DNA from: Heliocidaris erythrogramma
Lineage: Eukaryota > Echinodermata > Echinoidea > Camarodonta > Echinometridae
NCBI GenBank assembly: GCA_025617745.1
Contig: CM046853.1
Coordinates: 17,591,036-17,655,035, forward strand
Reading direction: 5' to 3'
DNA length: 64,000 nucleotides
The notes beneath the pieces are model-generated. The model did not search any database. It saw only the letters and a program-made list of their open reading frames with translations, and had not been told where the DNA came from. The position numbers and the translations under genes were made by a program. Below are positions 21,145 through 35,100 of this stretch, piece after piece; within the stretch, counting starts at the first letter, position 1, and each line of letters begins with the position of its first letter.

Positions 21145-22925
21145 TTTATTTTAATTTTCTTTAATTTGTTTCCGAGCGGTCCAAAAGGTTTATTAAATCA
21201 AATATATTCGAAAAGAGAGGGCGGCCAATTATCTAACGGTTCTTTTCATCAAAATATATGACTATATGGTAGAGGTAAACAGGAATAAGAACACAATTGT
21301 TTATTGACTCAGATTTAAGTTTCCAGACAAAAGAAAAATGGTCAACGTTTATTTATAAATTTTACAAATACATCAAATCAATTATCGCCACTGTTACAAT
21401 GTCAAGTACTTATGTTTCCAGTCATTTATAAGACACAACTGGTATTAAATATTTAATCTAATTAATTATAATTCAGTAATTTATAAAGACATAACTGAAA
21501 TTAATTTATATTACAATTAACATATTAGCTATACGATTTTGTAAGGGCAAGGGGGGGGGGGGGGTACTTGGAAATTTCAATTATTATCTATTCTTTCATA
21601 ATCAATGTAGACCAAGGCAGGGTAGCATCAATTCATTTCCAGCATCTACTTCTTTGTTAATCCAGCATCTCATACCTTGGACATCATTCCTCTTCGTCTT
21701 AGGCGAGTACAGCAAAGCCCACTGTACGTCTTCTGACTCCCCAAGTCGCTCTGCCAAAAGCCTCCCTTCGTCTTAGGCGAGTACAGCAAAGCCCACTGTA
21801 CGTCTTCTGACTTCCCAAGTCGCTCTGCCAAAAGCCTCTCCTTCGTCTTAGGCGAGTACAGCAAAGCCCACTGTACGTCTTCTGACTTCCCAAGTCGCTC
21901 TGCCAAAAGCCCCCTCCTTCGTCTTAGGCGAGTACAGCAAAGCCCACTGTACGTCTTCTGACTCCCCAAGTCGCTCTGCCAAAAGCCCTCCCTTCGACAC
22001 GCAACTTTATACCTATTTATCAACATATTGCGGACGTCGGGGAAAGCCGACGCGAAGCGACCAAGAGCGCTCACACACATCGGCGCGGAATGTACGCAAT
22101 TTCAATTTGTGCTAGATTGCCAACAAATTTCCTTATTTCCAATAAACGAAATTCTTATCCAAAGATAGACTATACCAATCTGGAGGAGTGTTACATTTTG
22201 CATGAAGTGATATAAATCATTTCACAATCCGAATCTTATTAGTGTGTTTGAAACCAAAAACAATCACAAAAATCCGCCCTCGCAAGATCTGTGTGCATTC
22301 TCTTGATGCTCGCTCGGTGAATCCGTGAGACGACACAAATTTATAAAACCACGAGATTAAATTGCTTATTGTGCAACCAATTCATTACAAATACCCAAAC
22401 GGAATATCGGTTGCATTGGACATATATAATTTGCATTGCATAAACAGTAATTCATTCCTTTTTTTATGTTATATAAATTAGAAGAATGAAAGAAAAACAT
22501 CTTAGATCAAGAATCTAAGGATCGCTGCGCTGTATGCTAATAAGCCTGAAATTCGCGACCAAGGATCTTACATTCCAAAAGCGCTGAAATTCGCGTCGAA
22601 ATACTGCGCGTAATTTAGCGTTTTGTAAACAACAATTGAATTCGCATTGTTATTATTATTATTGTTATTATTATGCTGAAGCCTACAGCAACGGAGAATG
22701 GTCGTTGGTAGTTCCAGCTTCTTTCAACACAATATTAGAGAATAATTCTACGAACCTTGTTCGGCATCCTGACCTGGTGATGATTTTTGAGCAAAGATCA
22801 CGAGCAGCAATTTATCGTGTGAAAGTGTTAAAGTGTTAAATACAGTAGCCGTAAAGAGACAAATATATTACAAAAATAGGCTTTAAGAATTAGAACCTTA
22901 GTCTGTAATTACGAGGATCGTGACA
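21072..22925 (-). repeat. 5' LTR of the gypsy element (four internal repeats)
   Basis: An 1854-bp copy of 13605-15383, with four rather than three ~75-bp units at about 21692-21990. Outside the extra unit, only scattered single-base or few-base differences are seen. The end of the LTR nearest the primer site carries the opening of the gag frame. Confidence 0.9.
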
Positions 22926-22929
22926 GTAT

Positions 22930-23599
22930 CATCAACATCGCCCCCTTTTGCTCATGTGTTGATGAATATTTTCGCGTCATAATACCACAGATTGAATAAT
23001 ATTCTTTACTTCTTCTCTGCTAAAACTCTGGGCCTGGTATCATCAGAAAGCGGTTGACTTCCAAGACCCGAAGTATCACGATATGAACTATCTGGCAGTG
23101 GCCGAAGAGATTAATACCCAGCTTCGGAGGGAGCATAATTAATAGAATATTTTTAGCAAACACGGAGTCGGAGATCAAGTCGTCATCATCATACATGATG
23201 CTGCTGGGCCAAACACACTGCGCTACGGCCTAGTGAAAGTTGTGCTGCCAAAAATTGGGAGGATCCGGGATTCCCCGAAACGCGCTGGCACCTCAGGGTC
23301 CAATGAAGACTGAAGTAGAACTCGTCACAGGCACACTACTGCACAGGCACTACGAATTTGCTCATGAAGTGTAGTACCGCTACAGTAAGTATATATTTTA
23401 CAAGAGCAAAATTAAAACGAACATGGACTGATGGAGGAATAGACCTATTTACTAACTAATGTTATGCATACTTCTTGAACAAAAGTTTCTCTTGACAATT
23501 AACTCAATAGCATGCCAGATGTTTGCCCGGCATAACAACAGTCAACAAGTAATATGCAAACTGGATTCCATCCATGATAGAGATGGCATATATATATAT
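22930..23599. other. Unassigned sequence after the gypsy element
   Basis: This stretch includes GC-richer text (22985-23340) with a weak protein-like reading but no intact frame of useful length. It may be an old mobile-element remnant. Nothing can be named with confidence. Confidence 0.3.
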
Positions 23600-23970
23600 A
23601 TACATTATGGGGGGATCGATCTTTTTCACATGCGGGATCTACTCTCTGGAACCAACTGCCACAGCCACTTAGAGATATATCCACTGTAAATTCATTTAAG
23701 GCTTCCCTGAAAACACATCTGTTCCAAAAAGCATTTGATTAATGTATGCTGGTTTCCTAGCCATTTCTTCCCGTGCTACCTTTGTATATTTTTATCATTA
23801 TTATGTATTTGCAAGATGTGCTGTAGTGTTTGGTCAATTTGCAATTATGTTTTCTATGTGATCTCTATCCTACCTGTGTAACTGTAATTTCTATTTTCCA
23901 GCGCCTTGAGCACTGTATTTTAGTGGATGTGGCGCTTTATAAATATTCATTATTATTATTATTATTATTA
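23600..23970 (+). mobile_element. LINE 3' end (L2/CR1-like tail)
   Basis: Codons near 23650-23741 read WNQLPQPLRDIST then FKASLKTHLFQKAFD and stop. This is the typical C-terminal end of L2/CR1-group reverse transcriptases. A ~200-bp 3' UTR follows, ending GTGGCGCTTTATAAATATTC and an (ATT)n tail at 23947-23970. It is a 5'-truncated copy on the plus strand. Confidence 0.75.
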
Positions 23971-24119
23971 TATATGAATAGCAGGTGCACTAAATAGTTT
24001 GTAACTAAGTATTCTGGAGTAAATGTGTATAAATTGAAAAACAATAGTAAACAGGTCTATATTGCATGATGACCTAAAACTTTGTCTTAAGTTTGTGAGA
24101 CATAGCAACATGCAACTAT

Positions 24120-24310
24120 ACAAAGTGAATCAAATTTTAAAAAGAAGAATGAGAGAAAAGAAGAGAAAACTGAAAGAAAAAGAGAAGGAGAACTTAAGAA
24201 GATGATGAACTGAAGAAGGAGAAGAAGGAGAAGAAGAAAAAGAAGAGAAAAGGAGACAGAAAGAGAAGGAGAAAAATGAGAAGAAGGAGGAGGAGGAGCT
24301 ATTCGAAGAT
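24120..24310 (+). repeat. Purine-rich (GAA/GAG)n tract
   Basis: About 190 bp almost wholly of A and G on the plus strand. The minus-strand Ser/Phe/Leu frames at 24087-24494 are translations of it. A TTTA microsatellite follows at 24498-24523. From 24530 to 25965 lies AT-rich intergenic DNA with no recognisable gene. Confidence 0.8.
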
Positions 24311-26176
24311 AAAGCATAGAGGAGGGGAAACATACCAAATGTGAATTACGTGAGAAGCACAGTGAAAGTGAAGAAGGAAGGCCAACTGTAACATCATGTT
24401 TCATGACATGATTATAAGGTAGACTAGTTTTGATATGAGGTTCATGAATTTGATAGTAATTTCTACATACATGTAATGTGCTTAGAAGTGGCAAATTTAT
24501 TTATTTATTTATTTATTTATTTTCCTGTATGGTACAACAGCTGATATAGTGTGAACTTCACATGGAAATGAAATCAAGACTAACGTTTTAAAGTAAATAT
24601 GATCACAATATATAAATAAATGAATAATAAATCGTATACAGTAATAGAACGTATAATAACATACAGAGGTATGACGAAATAAGCCCGAAGGCTTGAAGCA
24701 TCGCCACACCTTTAAGCATAAAATTGTTATTTAATTATGAGTTGTGGGCACAACAAACAAGAAACTAACCTTACATTAAGAAAAAAAAAAATTACAGTAA
24801 ACACAGGAACAGGATACAGACTGTATATACATGTACATTATTGGAAAGGAAAAGTGAATGGAAAGGAAAAGTGAAGAGAAAGAAGAGTGAGGAGGAATGA
24901 GTCCCAATTAAACCTGGTATTGCGCATAAGCAATAATCACTCTGACTATAATACATGCAAAGTTATCGATAAAAATATGGAAATTACTTTTACAGATATT
25001 AGAAGTGAAATTGAAAATAACAAAGAAACAATGTGAAAATGAAGTTCTTCTGTACAAGGCAAGCTTTGCAAAGGGTGTACAATGGAATAATTACAAGTTT
25101 AGGAAGTACTAGCCGGATATGGACTTTGACTCGTTTCCACTTGGCTCTTTCAGGAAATTTGTGGATGTAGGCTATATTATAGAATACATTAAGACTGCAT
25201 GTAGATGTGCTAGTAAGGAGTAGTTTAATAGTGTTATTATCATAAAGTGGACTGTAGTTTTATATCATGATTTAGAGCTGCAAATCACTAATAGGGTTTA
25301 GACAAATGTAGTTTGGGCCGCCATCTTTGGTCCTACTACCTATGTTAATAGTGAAAGCATTAGCAGTTTAATAGTTCCTAGGAATAAGGCAAAGTAACTG
25401 TTGAATATTTATATGTTTTACTGTGTAGGGGACAGGAGTGATTACTCTTAACACTCTGAAAAGAAAGATCATTTACAATTTTCTGAAGTAATCTAGAGAA
25501 CAATATATATATATTGAAAATTGCATCTACTAGAGTGACAGCTAGAGAAATATTTTTTTTTGTCTGTATATTATCATGGCTTTTCTATTCAACCTGTTAG
25601 ACACATGTTAGATGGAATGCATAATAATCTATAAGGTATAATATATAATTTATTTATTTATAAGTTATATAACAGAAATATTAATGCTTTAGCCCAGAAA
25701 AGACATCATTGTAGTTTCTTTTTGAACAGTACTTCATCCCTTTTGCAGCCCTAAATTACATGTATACAGTTGTGTGAGTATGCAATAAATTACAAAATAA
25801 TTGTAATTGGAAAACTTGTGCGGGTGTGAAAAGGATTATAATTTGCATTTAAGTAAGTAATAACAACAATTTGGTAACACTCTATTTTGTTCCATAGCGA
25901 TAATAGGTAGAGTTTTACCAATGATGTATAATTTTCATAGTTTGAAACATATTATTCATTTCCTTTAAATATATTCATGATGGCTTATTTTGACTTTGTG
26001 AAATGATAACTCTTTCTTTCCTTGATTAAGCCAAATGTATCACATTGTGGATAGTAATTATTTTCTAGTATTACAATAAGTTCAAAACTTAAAATGATTT
26101 TGCTTTTCATCTCTTTTTTCTTGAAACTGCAGATTGCTCATGTTTCAAAACAAGATTTCGTCATGTGACATCACAG

Positions 26177-29100
26177 GAATTTGTTTTCATCAAACGGACG
26201 TGCTAGAAAGTACATACTGAACTTGAGCAATGATCATGTATTTCATGAAAACAGTCAGAACAAGAAGCGTGTACATGTACCAGCACAAGCATATTTAATG
26301 ACCGGAGATCCTTGCTGGAATGACCTAAATTTATTCACAAATACACTCGAGATGGAAGGTATTCCACCAGCAAATCTTGCCAAACTAGTTTGTGCACAGC
26401 AGCTTGTTGTTGGTGTAAGGACTGCCAACGATGTTCCCAGACAAACAAACCATGCTTTGGGACAGCAGCCTAGCATGAAAATTGACAAGGCAGAATGCAA
26501 TAACAATTTGAATTTGATGTCAAGTGGTGTGGAAGATGGGAGATACAGACAAGGAATTGTGCCTGAGAGAACTGTTGATTCAAGGAGAGAAGTTTGCTTA
26601 GAGTATATTAATTGTGAAAGAACTCAAAGAAGGAATCATATTGAGCAAGAAGGACCTTCCAATCAGGCTCATGTTATCTGTCAATCGGATAGAGGAGTAG
26701 GGAAGGACAAGTGTTCCAGATATATTGGGAACTTGTCAAGCAATGGTTGGATTTTAGAGGATAGTCTGCAGACTAATGATGAAGGCAGAACCATCCAAGA
26801 TGAGATTTCCTCCTCTTCATCACTCAGCTGCACAAACTTAACCTACAGCTCTTCAGCAGCAAGCGCAAGCTTGAACACTGAAAACCTCTCGCTCCTAGCT
26901 CTACCATCAGATCTCTCAACTGCCTCCACTATGTTGTGTTCCCAGCCTCTGTTAGATCAGGCCCCATCTCCACCCCAATCCTTGGCCCCATCCTTGCCCC
27001 CATCCTTGCCCCCATCCTTGCCCCCACAGCCATTGAGACCTAGTTCGTCAAGCCTTTCTTCATTAGAGGATAAGAAGAAGATCTTCATGGGAAATGCATT
27101 TAAATATCCAGATTTAATAGTATGGTCAGATACCAAGAAGTTTGTCGTTCAGTGGAACAAGGAAGGAAAGCTTGGCTTTATCATAAAGGATGTGAGGGTA
27201 AGTGCTAGCTTTGGCTTTAATCACAGATTCAATGTCAGGACAAGTGAATTCAATGTTCAGTTTCTCGTCCCATGGTCTTCCATTTCCTGGTCTCGATCAC
27301 TCTTTTTTTTTTATTGACTGTCCGTCTTTTGGCTGGCAGGATGATGTGTTATGACATGAAGCAAATCTATGGTAATTACTCGCTTATGGTTTGATTACTC
27401 TATAAATGTTATACCATTTTTGTCTCTTTTTTTGTCTCAACAATTTTGGAATTGCTCTCATTTCAAAAGTATGTGTTCAATTAAAATTTGCATAGGAGGG
27501 GTATAGATTATCACAAGTAATGTGAAACAAATCTCAGGTCAAAAGTCAAGGGTCAAAGGTTTTTGAAATTTTTACTTTATTTCAAAAGTATTTGTTCAAA
27601 TTCTTTGAAACTTGATATCATTTTCAGTAGGGATTATCTTTACATGTATGCCACCCTCTTTCAAATGAATACCCAAATCTTACATTTTTATCTTATTAAA
27701 GATCACCTAATGATAGTTTAACTCTGTTAAGTTGTTGGTAAAATTTAGTATTTACATAATACCACTGTTCTTGTATAGCGCATATCACATTGTGATATAA
27801 CGTCCCTATGCGCTTCCAAAGGGTTTTGGATATTATTACCCTGGCTATAGCTCCAGCAGCCGTAATAAGCGCACAGTGCATTTCAAGGAATAAATCCTGC
27901 CAGGTAGCCATTTAACACCTGGGTGGAGAGTGGCAAATGAGTATTAATGTCTTGCCAAAAGACGCTAGTGCCGGACTGAGATTCGCCCTCAACCCTTGGA
28001 TTGAGAGTCAAGTGAATGAACCACTATACCACGACACATGTACACATACATTTGACTTCTTCTCATAACTTTTCTGGATTTCAACCAAAATTGACAGGGA
28101 TCATTCTAAGGCAAGGAGGATCTAAATTAATGCAGATGGAATACCTACATGTACCAATATGGGGGGGGGGGGGTAAAGACTTGGGGGAAACACCCTGAAC
28201 AGCACCAATAATGGCAGTATAATTAGATTCATTTTTGCTTCTTCTTTAAGCCCTGTTGCAAGATTGTAAGTTGGTAGGTATCATCCTTACATGAAGGAGA
28301 CTTAAATCTCTCAAACAGGGTACCTTGCCCCCAAGGGGGCTCAGGGGCAGCACCCCTAAAGTGCCCCTATTGTGCATTTTTTTAAAATGCATGGCTCTGG
28401 GTTCTAACCAAACTAGGTAAGAATCATCATTAGGCAAAAATTATCTAAATTAATGCAAATAGGGTACCTACCCCTAAAGAAGGGAGTGGAGGAAAACCTA
28501 TATTGCTACATGTAGATTGTAACCAAACTAAGTAGGAATCATTCTTAGGGGAAGGAGACTTCAATTTGTTCAAGTATAGTAGATCATTATCTTCAAGGGG
28601 TCTGATGGAGGGGCAGCACCCAAAAGTGTCTCAATGGCAATTATTTCATGCACACATATTCTGCTTCTTTAAAACACACAGCTTGATTTCAAATAAACTT
28701 CACCGTCCAATAAATCTTAGTTGAAGGGGATTTAAATTAATGGGGGCTCAGGGGCAGCAGCCCTTAAGTGCCCCAACCTTTGATTTTTAACGGCGCGAAA
28801 CCTTTACGCCCTCCTGCTGGCCACCTGATGTACTTATAATTTAATGTGTTTGGAGAAGAAGAGGACTTCAAATACCTCATTATTGTGTACATATATATCC
28901 CTCCTATTTTTGAGACAGCATCCCAAAATTGAAATTTAACAAAGGTTAAGGTGGGTCAACGAATTAAGTCATTTTCTTATGTCAATTTCCAGTATTGCTG
29001 CTACTACAGAAAAAGAACTTTCAAGACAAATGACAAGTCAAGAAAGTACCAATCACTGTTCATATAACCCAGTAACTCCAATACTTGGGCAAGAATGTTG

Positions 29101-32100
29101 TGTGTCATTTGCTTGGCCTACATGTAAGTACAATATTACATGGAAGACTGAAAATGCTTTTCTATTCCCCTACAGCTCCATGCAGGCCAATAAAGATTAA
29201 AATTTGAGAATATATGTTTAGGATTATGTTTACTTAGAGTTCTGGGTTCATTCCCCCCCCCCCCATTTTTACTTCAGACTCCCAACATTTTGAAGTTTAT
29301 ACAGTGAGCCAATAATGCATGGTTCAGACTGATACATGATACATGACAATTCACATTTGACAAAAAAACAACACATGTTGCAAGATTTTATTTTGGATGC
29401 ATCCATTACTTAATGTTAATGTACCAAACTCTCATTTTTGTAACAGTTCTGTCATTTTTGTGATGTGAAATTAATAAGCTTTCAAATGATATCAAATGCC
29501 ATAATAATGATACTGGTACAAGAGGGATGTTCTCTAGCAATGCATTTTACGTGATTTTTACCTTTGATTCATCCCTATAGCTATTATCAGTTATACTACC
29601 AACAACAAAAAATGTACCAATGGGTAATGGACAATAATCAGGCTTTCTAATGAAACCGTATCTGCAATGATAATTACGCAGAGATATTTTCAGTCAAACT
29701 CAATTTTTCCAAACTAAGGACCAGTAGGTTTGTATGAAAATATACCGTACTTTACCTAAACCATGCCTAAACCATCCTTTTGTACATTGTTGTGTGCCCT
29801 GAATGTGTTTACCAAAATATTTGATATGAATCACTTTCTTGACCTGTTTTTGACCCTACCTGCTCGCCGATGACATTAGACCTGACCTGTTACTGGTTCC
29901 ATTACATCCATATATAGAGTTTATTTTCCTTTCATTTCTATGTTGGATTTTCCTTGTTATCACTGCGCAACAACGATAGTGAAAGTGATTCTCAGAATTC
30001 AATTTAATTGTCAAATGGAAATTCAACGGAGCTGCATTGATTAGACATTGCTATGAAAAACTATGACAAAAAAAACTTGGTCTCATTGAAAAGTATTAGT
30101 AGGGCTAAGTACTTCTCAGATAGGTATCAACTTTATGAGACAAAAATGTGTCATTTTTCACATGCAAAAATTATATTTTGAGGGCTTTTCATACATAACA
30201 ACTTTAGAAGACATAAATGTAGTAATTACAATATAGCCTACTTAAATCAAGGAAAAAAGGAGCAAAATTGCCCATTAGCTGATACTTCCAATTTATTATT
30301 ATTATTTTTTTTTTTTTTGGGGGGGGGGGGGAGTAGCGGGTGAGCTTTGATACTTGTAAATGTATTTGATAATGTAGAATATTCAACTGTACATAACTAG
30401 GTTCACAATGGAATGAAATTAACTTGGAATACTGTAATAACAGTGTAGCCTTCTTGCACAACCATATTTTTGGGGAGTACATGTATATTGTCATGTTATA
30501 TTAGTTTTAGGTAACTATGAATGCCTGTGATTACTTCAATTTTAGGGCCAAGATGGAAGTGAAATCTATGCCATGGTTACCTGCATTTTCAGGGGATCTC
30601 CAGCTCATAAAGGTGGATTGTTTGTTGGAGACCGGGTTCTGTCCATCAATGGTACACCTATCTATCAACAACAAACCGAACAAGTAAGTGCATGCATCAT
30701 ATCTATATGTTTTAATCATGTCTGAGATAGTGTAACTGTGATGGAGGATTAGAAATGTTGTCTGTCCATGCACTGAACTCTCAAGAACTTTGTGAAACAT
30801 TTAGGGGGAATCACAAAATTCATACCCCAGGTTAATTTCTGTAAAGCTTAGTTAACTCTGGAATGCTCTATATTCCATGATTGTGTTCTACCTTCAAACG
30901 ATTCGATCGTAATCCGTAATTTATCATCTTCAATAACCTCTCATTCATATACTTTTTGTATATGGCTGGGAGCAAGTAGAATAATAAACTATGTACATCA
31001 CTAATTATTGAGTTGTTTTCTGACAGCATGTAAATGTTTTTAATGAACTTGCAGTGTAGAATACCATATATCAAGGACACTTATCCACAACATCCCATAT
31101 ACATTGTATTCTCTTGAACTTTTGACAGTGTAGGCACTTGAAATGCTTCATCGCTATCAAAAGTTATTATACCCATCAAGACTCAAGAGTAAATGATAGT
31201 GCAACTAGGAGATTTGTTAGTGTTTGTAACCTGATCATGCATCGTGCAGTACTGCATGAATATATTAAGGAATTTCATACTACATGTACACTGTGCATTT
31301 TATTAAAAAAATTCAGAATTATCTGAGTATCATTAAAATTCTTAGTCATTTGAATAATGCAAATGTAATCAATTTCTAAATGATGCCAATTTTTTTTCTT
31401 ATAACATTTATACCATATGAGTTTTGTTTTATGATCTATACCAAAATAAATCATTCAATTTTATGCTGAGCAAGATTTCTTCTTCAAACGCCAAAAATAG
31501 AAATACTAGTTATCATGCATGTATATAATAAAGGTTCAGTTTTATTTGTATACTTAAAGGCAATATCAAAGTATGATCAAAAAGCAGTATTGTTCTAAGT
31601 GATTTTCTAAGTATTTTTTTTTTAATCCAAGTGTAATTGAAAGGTAAACTGATTGCTGTTGAATACAATTAAGTGAGTTTCACTTCCATACATGTATACC
31701 ATAGGATAGGTACATGTAGTTTGCAGAGAAGTACATTCTTTCAGGGGCAAGTTAAGAATGTCCATGTTTCAGTAGTATGTGTTATATTGAGGTAATGATG
31801 AAAGTGGAAAGTTCTTCTTCTTCAGATAAATATACATGTATCTGCCTAATCTTCATTATTTTTTGTGTGTTGATCTTCCAAGATAAAGATAAGTAACATA
31901 GGAATTATTTCATTTCTAGTAAGTTGAAGGATTTTGTTTAATGACTTCCTTTTCAGGTAGCAACAAGTGACATTATCAAGCAGCAGAGCAGGGATAGTCC
32001 AGTCTCTATCGTCATACAGAGACCAATAAGCATAAGAGTGATAAATTCTGCTAAGTCAGAGATGCGCTCTCTAGAAAAGGTGTCAATTCAACGTAGATTC

Positions 32101-35100
32101 AGAGCTACCTTTGGTGACGCACAAATGAAGCGATTACTAGATTTGAGATTGGTCGTCATGGGCAGTGATGCAGAGAACATGGCAGAACAGTTGGTTGGAT
32201 CAAGGATATGGTCTGAGAGACGGGATGGGCCTATCAGCAAAAGATGTTGCGTGAAAATACAGAAAAAAGATGGCATCTTTGAGTATGTGTCTGGCATGTC
32301 TCATCAAGTCATGGACATCTTGAAGTCGCTTGACTGCCAGAAAAATTGCCATGTTGGATCAAATGGCATTAGTGGTTCATTGACTGCTTCAGAGTGTGTT
32401 GTCTTGGAAGTCGTAGTGTTGAAGGATTCTAGATTTGCTGATTACTGCAGTCAGTTGGTCATGACATCCCATTGCATGTACATCATTGGATTTGATGGGC
32501 AGTCGTTCCTTGACAACACTGAAAATCATGTGAGAGAACTACAAGGGCAGCTGAGTAAGATTAGGACTTATGCTGGTTCAAAGTCCCCAGTTTATCTTAT
32601 TTCAGCCTGGCAGCATTTATCTGCTGACACCTTGGAATCCATTGAGGACATTGGTATGCAACTGCACCAGAGGTTTGGTGAAGCCTTTGGAGGACAGCTA
32701 CAATACCATGGGAACTGTCCCTGCTTCATGCTAAGCAGGGTCTTACCACCACAGAGACAGTCGTCATCTCAAGTGCCCCTACACAATCAGTGCCAGCACC
32801 AAGTGGATGGAAGGGTTGACTTGACTTTAACGCAGGACCATGGTACATGTTCTGCTGTAAAGTACTGCACTCAGACTTCCACATCCACCTCATCTTCTTC
32901 CTCTTCAGTGCTTTCGTCTATGAACTCATGCCTCACCTGCTTCAGCGACTGTGGTCCAGAGGCTTGCCTGACTCTTTTCCGAGACCACATTTCAAGAAAT
33001 GTCTTTGAGCAGTGCTTTGTAATGAGGAAGAGCTATCCTCAGAAGTTCATGTTCTACAGGGATATCGTCATTGGAATGAGGGATCAGAAGCAGAAATGTG
33101 TATTGACATCAGGAGTGAAGAGAGCATGTGGAATAATAGACAGTGGAGAGCTGACTTCGCTCTTTGAGTACCTACACAGACAAGGAGTCATCATTTCACC
33201 AGGTAAAATGCTAAAATATTTCACTCTTTGAATGAATACCAAATTGAATCATATAAAACTGTGTAATTTAGTTTTCTTTCCTTCAAATGATTTGTTATCA
33301 TGATCTTAATTAAAGTAAAATATCTTCATATGTCCTTCATGTAGGAGCTCATTATTTTCTGTTTAGCTGGTGAATGGTGTTCATCATTTTGACAACTGGT
33401 GCACAAAATATGCAGGTGCCTTTAAATCGATTCATTTGATATGATTCCAGAGATGATCATAGATACCAATATCAAACACAAATAAGAAAACCAGTAAAGG
33501 CCTTTTAAGACAGAGCAATAGAATTTTAAATGTTTTTGTGAAATTGACTTTTTTTTTTTTTACAGGCAATGAAAAAGGTGGACCACATTGCTCCTTTGTG
33601 GCTCTGAACCCTGAAGACCTTATCCACACCTGCAAGAGTCTTCTTGAGGTCCCGGAGGTGAGTAGGCAAGACCCAGCTGTACGCCAGCACTGGTCCAAAC
33701 TCCGGACCGAGTCCATACTGACTCCTGCTCTCCTCACCCACCTCCTTGGTATGGAGTCTGATGCAGCTTGCATCACAGTGTGTCTTGAGCAACTCGGCAT
33801 GATCCACAACTGCTCTATGTTGCAGTCAAGTCATCTATCCTGTGAGAGTCCACCAACAGAAAGAAGAAGCTGTAATCAATTATATCTCATGCCCTTCCAC
33901 ATTAACAACTTGGTGCCGCGAGGTACAACTTACTGCAGGGGCCTCTCAGCGGAAAGAATGCTTCTTGCTGATTTTAAAGGATACTGCCCACATGGTCTCT
34001 TCTCGAAGCTTGCAATAGAGCTAGGCCGAGTTTCCAGTGTGATGGGAGGAACCTTTAAGCTTGAAAATGAAACATCTTGGGTCTTCAACATGGGTGGAAA
34101 CTATACTGTGTACATGACTGATGATGACCCAGGCAGGTGCATGGTGAAGTTTATCACGATGTGAGTACTAAGAATCATCTTCAGGCATATTCAGGCAATT
34201 TGAAACTCCCATATGTAATATAGTGATTACAACTTTCATAACAAAATTCATAACTTTCTTATTGCTTGTCCGATTTTGTTCAAACTTTCACCAAGTACAA
34301 CCCTCCTAGAATTGTAATAGTCAATGGTTCTTGTCTTATTCTCCAAGTCTGGTCCAGGCTGCTGCTGATGTTTGATCATGGAAGATATAAAGGTCCAGGT
34401 CGTAGATGCGGTTGTAATACACATCTCTGGCGACAGGTGCTCTGCAGTAAATAGCTTACACTAATTGATTTCTTTACTTCAACCCTCAACCAAATCCTAT
34501 GTCCAACCATAAAACTAATGCTAAACTTAACTTTAAACTCAATTTCAAACACCCTAACCCTATATTTTTGATGACATAAAGGCAGAGCAGTTATCGTCAG
34601 AGCATGTGTTGGAGCACTGATGTAGGGCATCATCCATAAATTATCAAGAGGGTAGCGGGAGATTGTCATAGGGGTCTAGAGGTAGTTGTCTTCAGTTGAA
34701 TGGTTGGGCTATGTTGTTGAATCAGACCATTCTTCTTGGGATTTTCAGTTGTAGCACCATGTACCTTTTAAAAAATCTTGTCTCGCTATACTTTGAGTTA
34801 ATGTTAAACTTTTGTGAGTATTGATACTCAATTTACACACTTCAGTTTTAACACAAACTTGTTATAAAGGGAAATCCAACCTTAGTAATGAGAAGATTTG
34901 TGTGAAACCAGAAAAATAAGAAAAACAGGATGGTGAAAGTTTGAAAGAAATCGGACAAGGAATAAGAAAGTTATGGATGTTTGAAAAATGAGATCAAGTT
35001 CTATGCAAATCTCAAATTGGCACTTCGGTGAGTCGATTGTGACTGGCTTACAACTCTCCCGTTTGCAGTACATAAAAATTAATTTGTGGTTTTCTCCGAA

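Larger units (their letters stand above)
13605..22925 (-). mobile_element. Ty3/gypsy LTR retrotransposon, whole-looking
   Basis: A 9.3-kb element on the minus strand, flanked by the 4-bp duplication GTAT (13601-13604 and 22926-22929). Parts on the minus strand: 5' LTR 21072-22925, primer-binding site 21050-21067, gag frame, pol frame, polypurine tract 15387-15397 and 3' LTR 13605-15383. The LTRs begin TGT and end ACA. Pol order is protease, reverse transcriptase, RNase H, integrase, the Ty3/gypsy order. No envelope-like gene is seen. The LTRs look over 99 percent alike apart from one internal repeat unit, so insertion seems recent. Gag and pol each lie in one long frame, so the element looks whole. 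Confidence 0.95.

Noticed and set aside
22985-23340. Weak protein-like reading (GDQVVII...GPNTLRYGLVKVV)
   Set aside because: Faintly like the end of a retroelement integrase, but too short and without supporting parts, so I left it unassigned.
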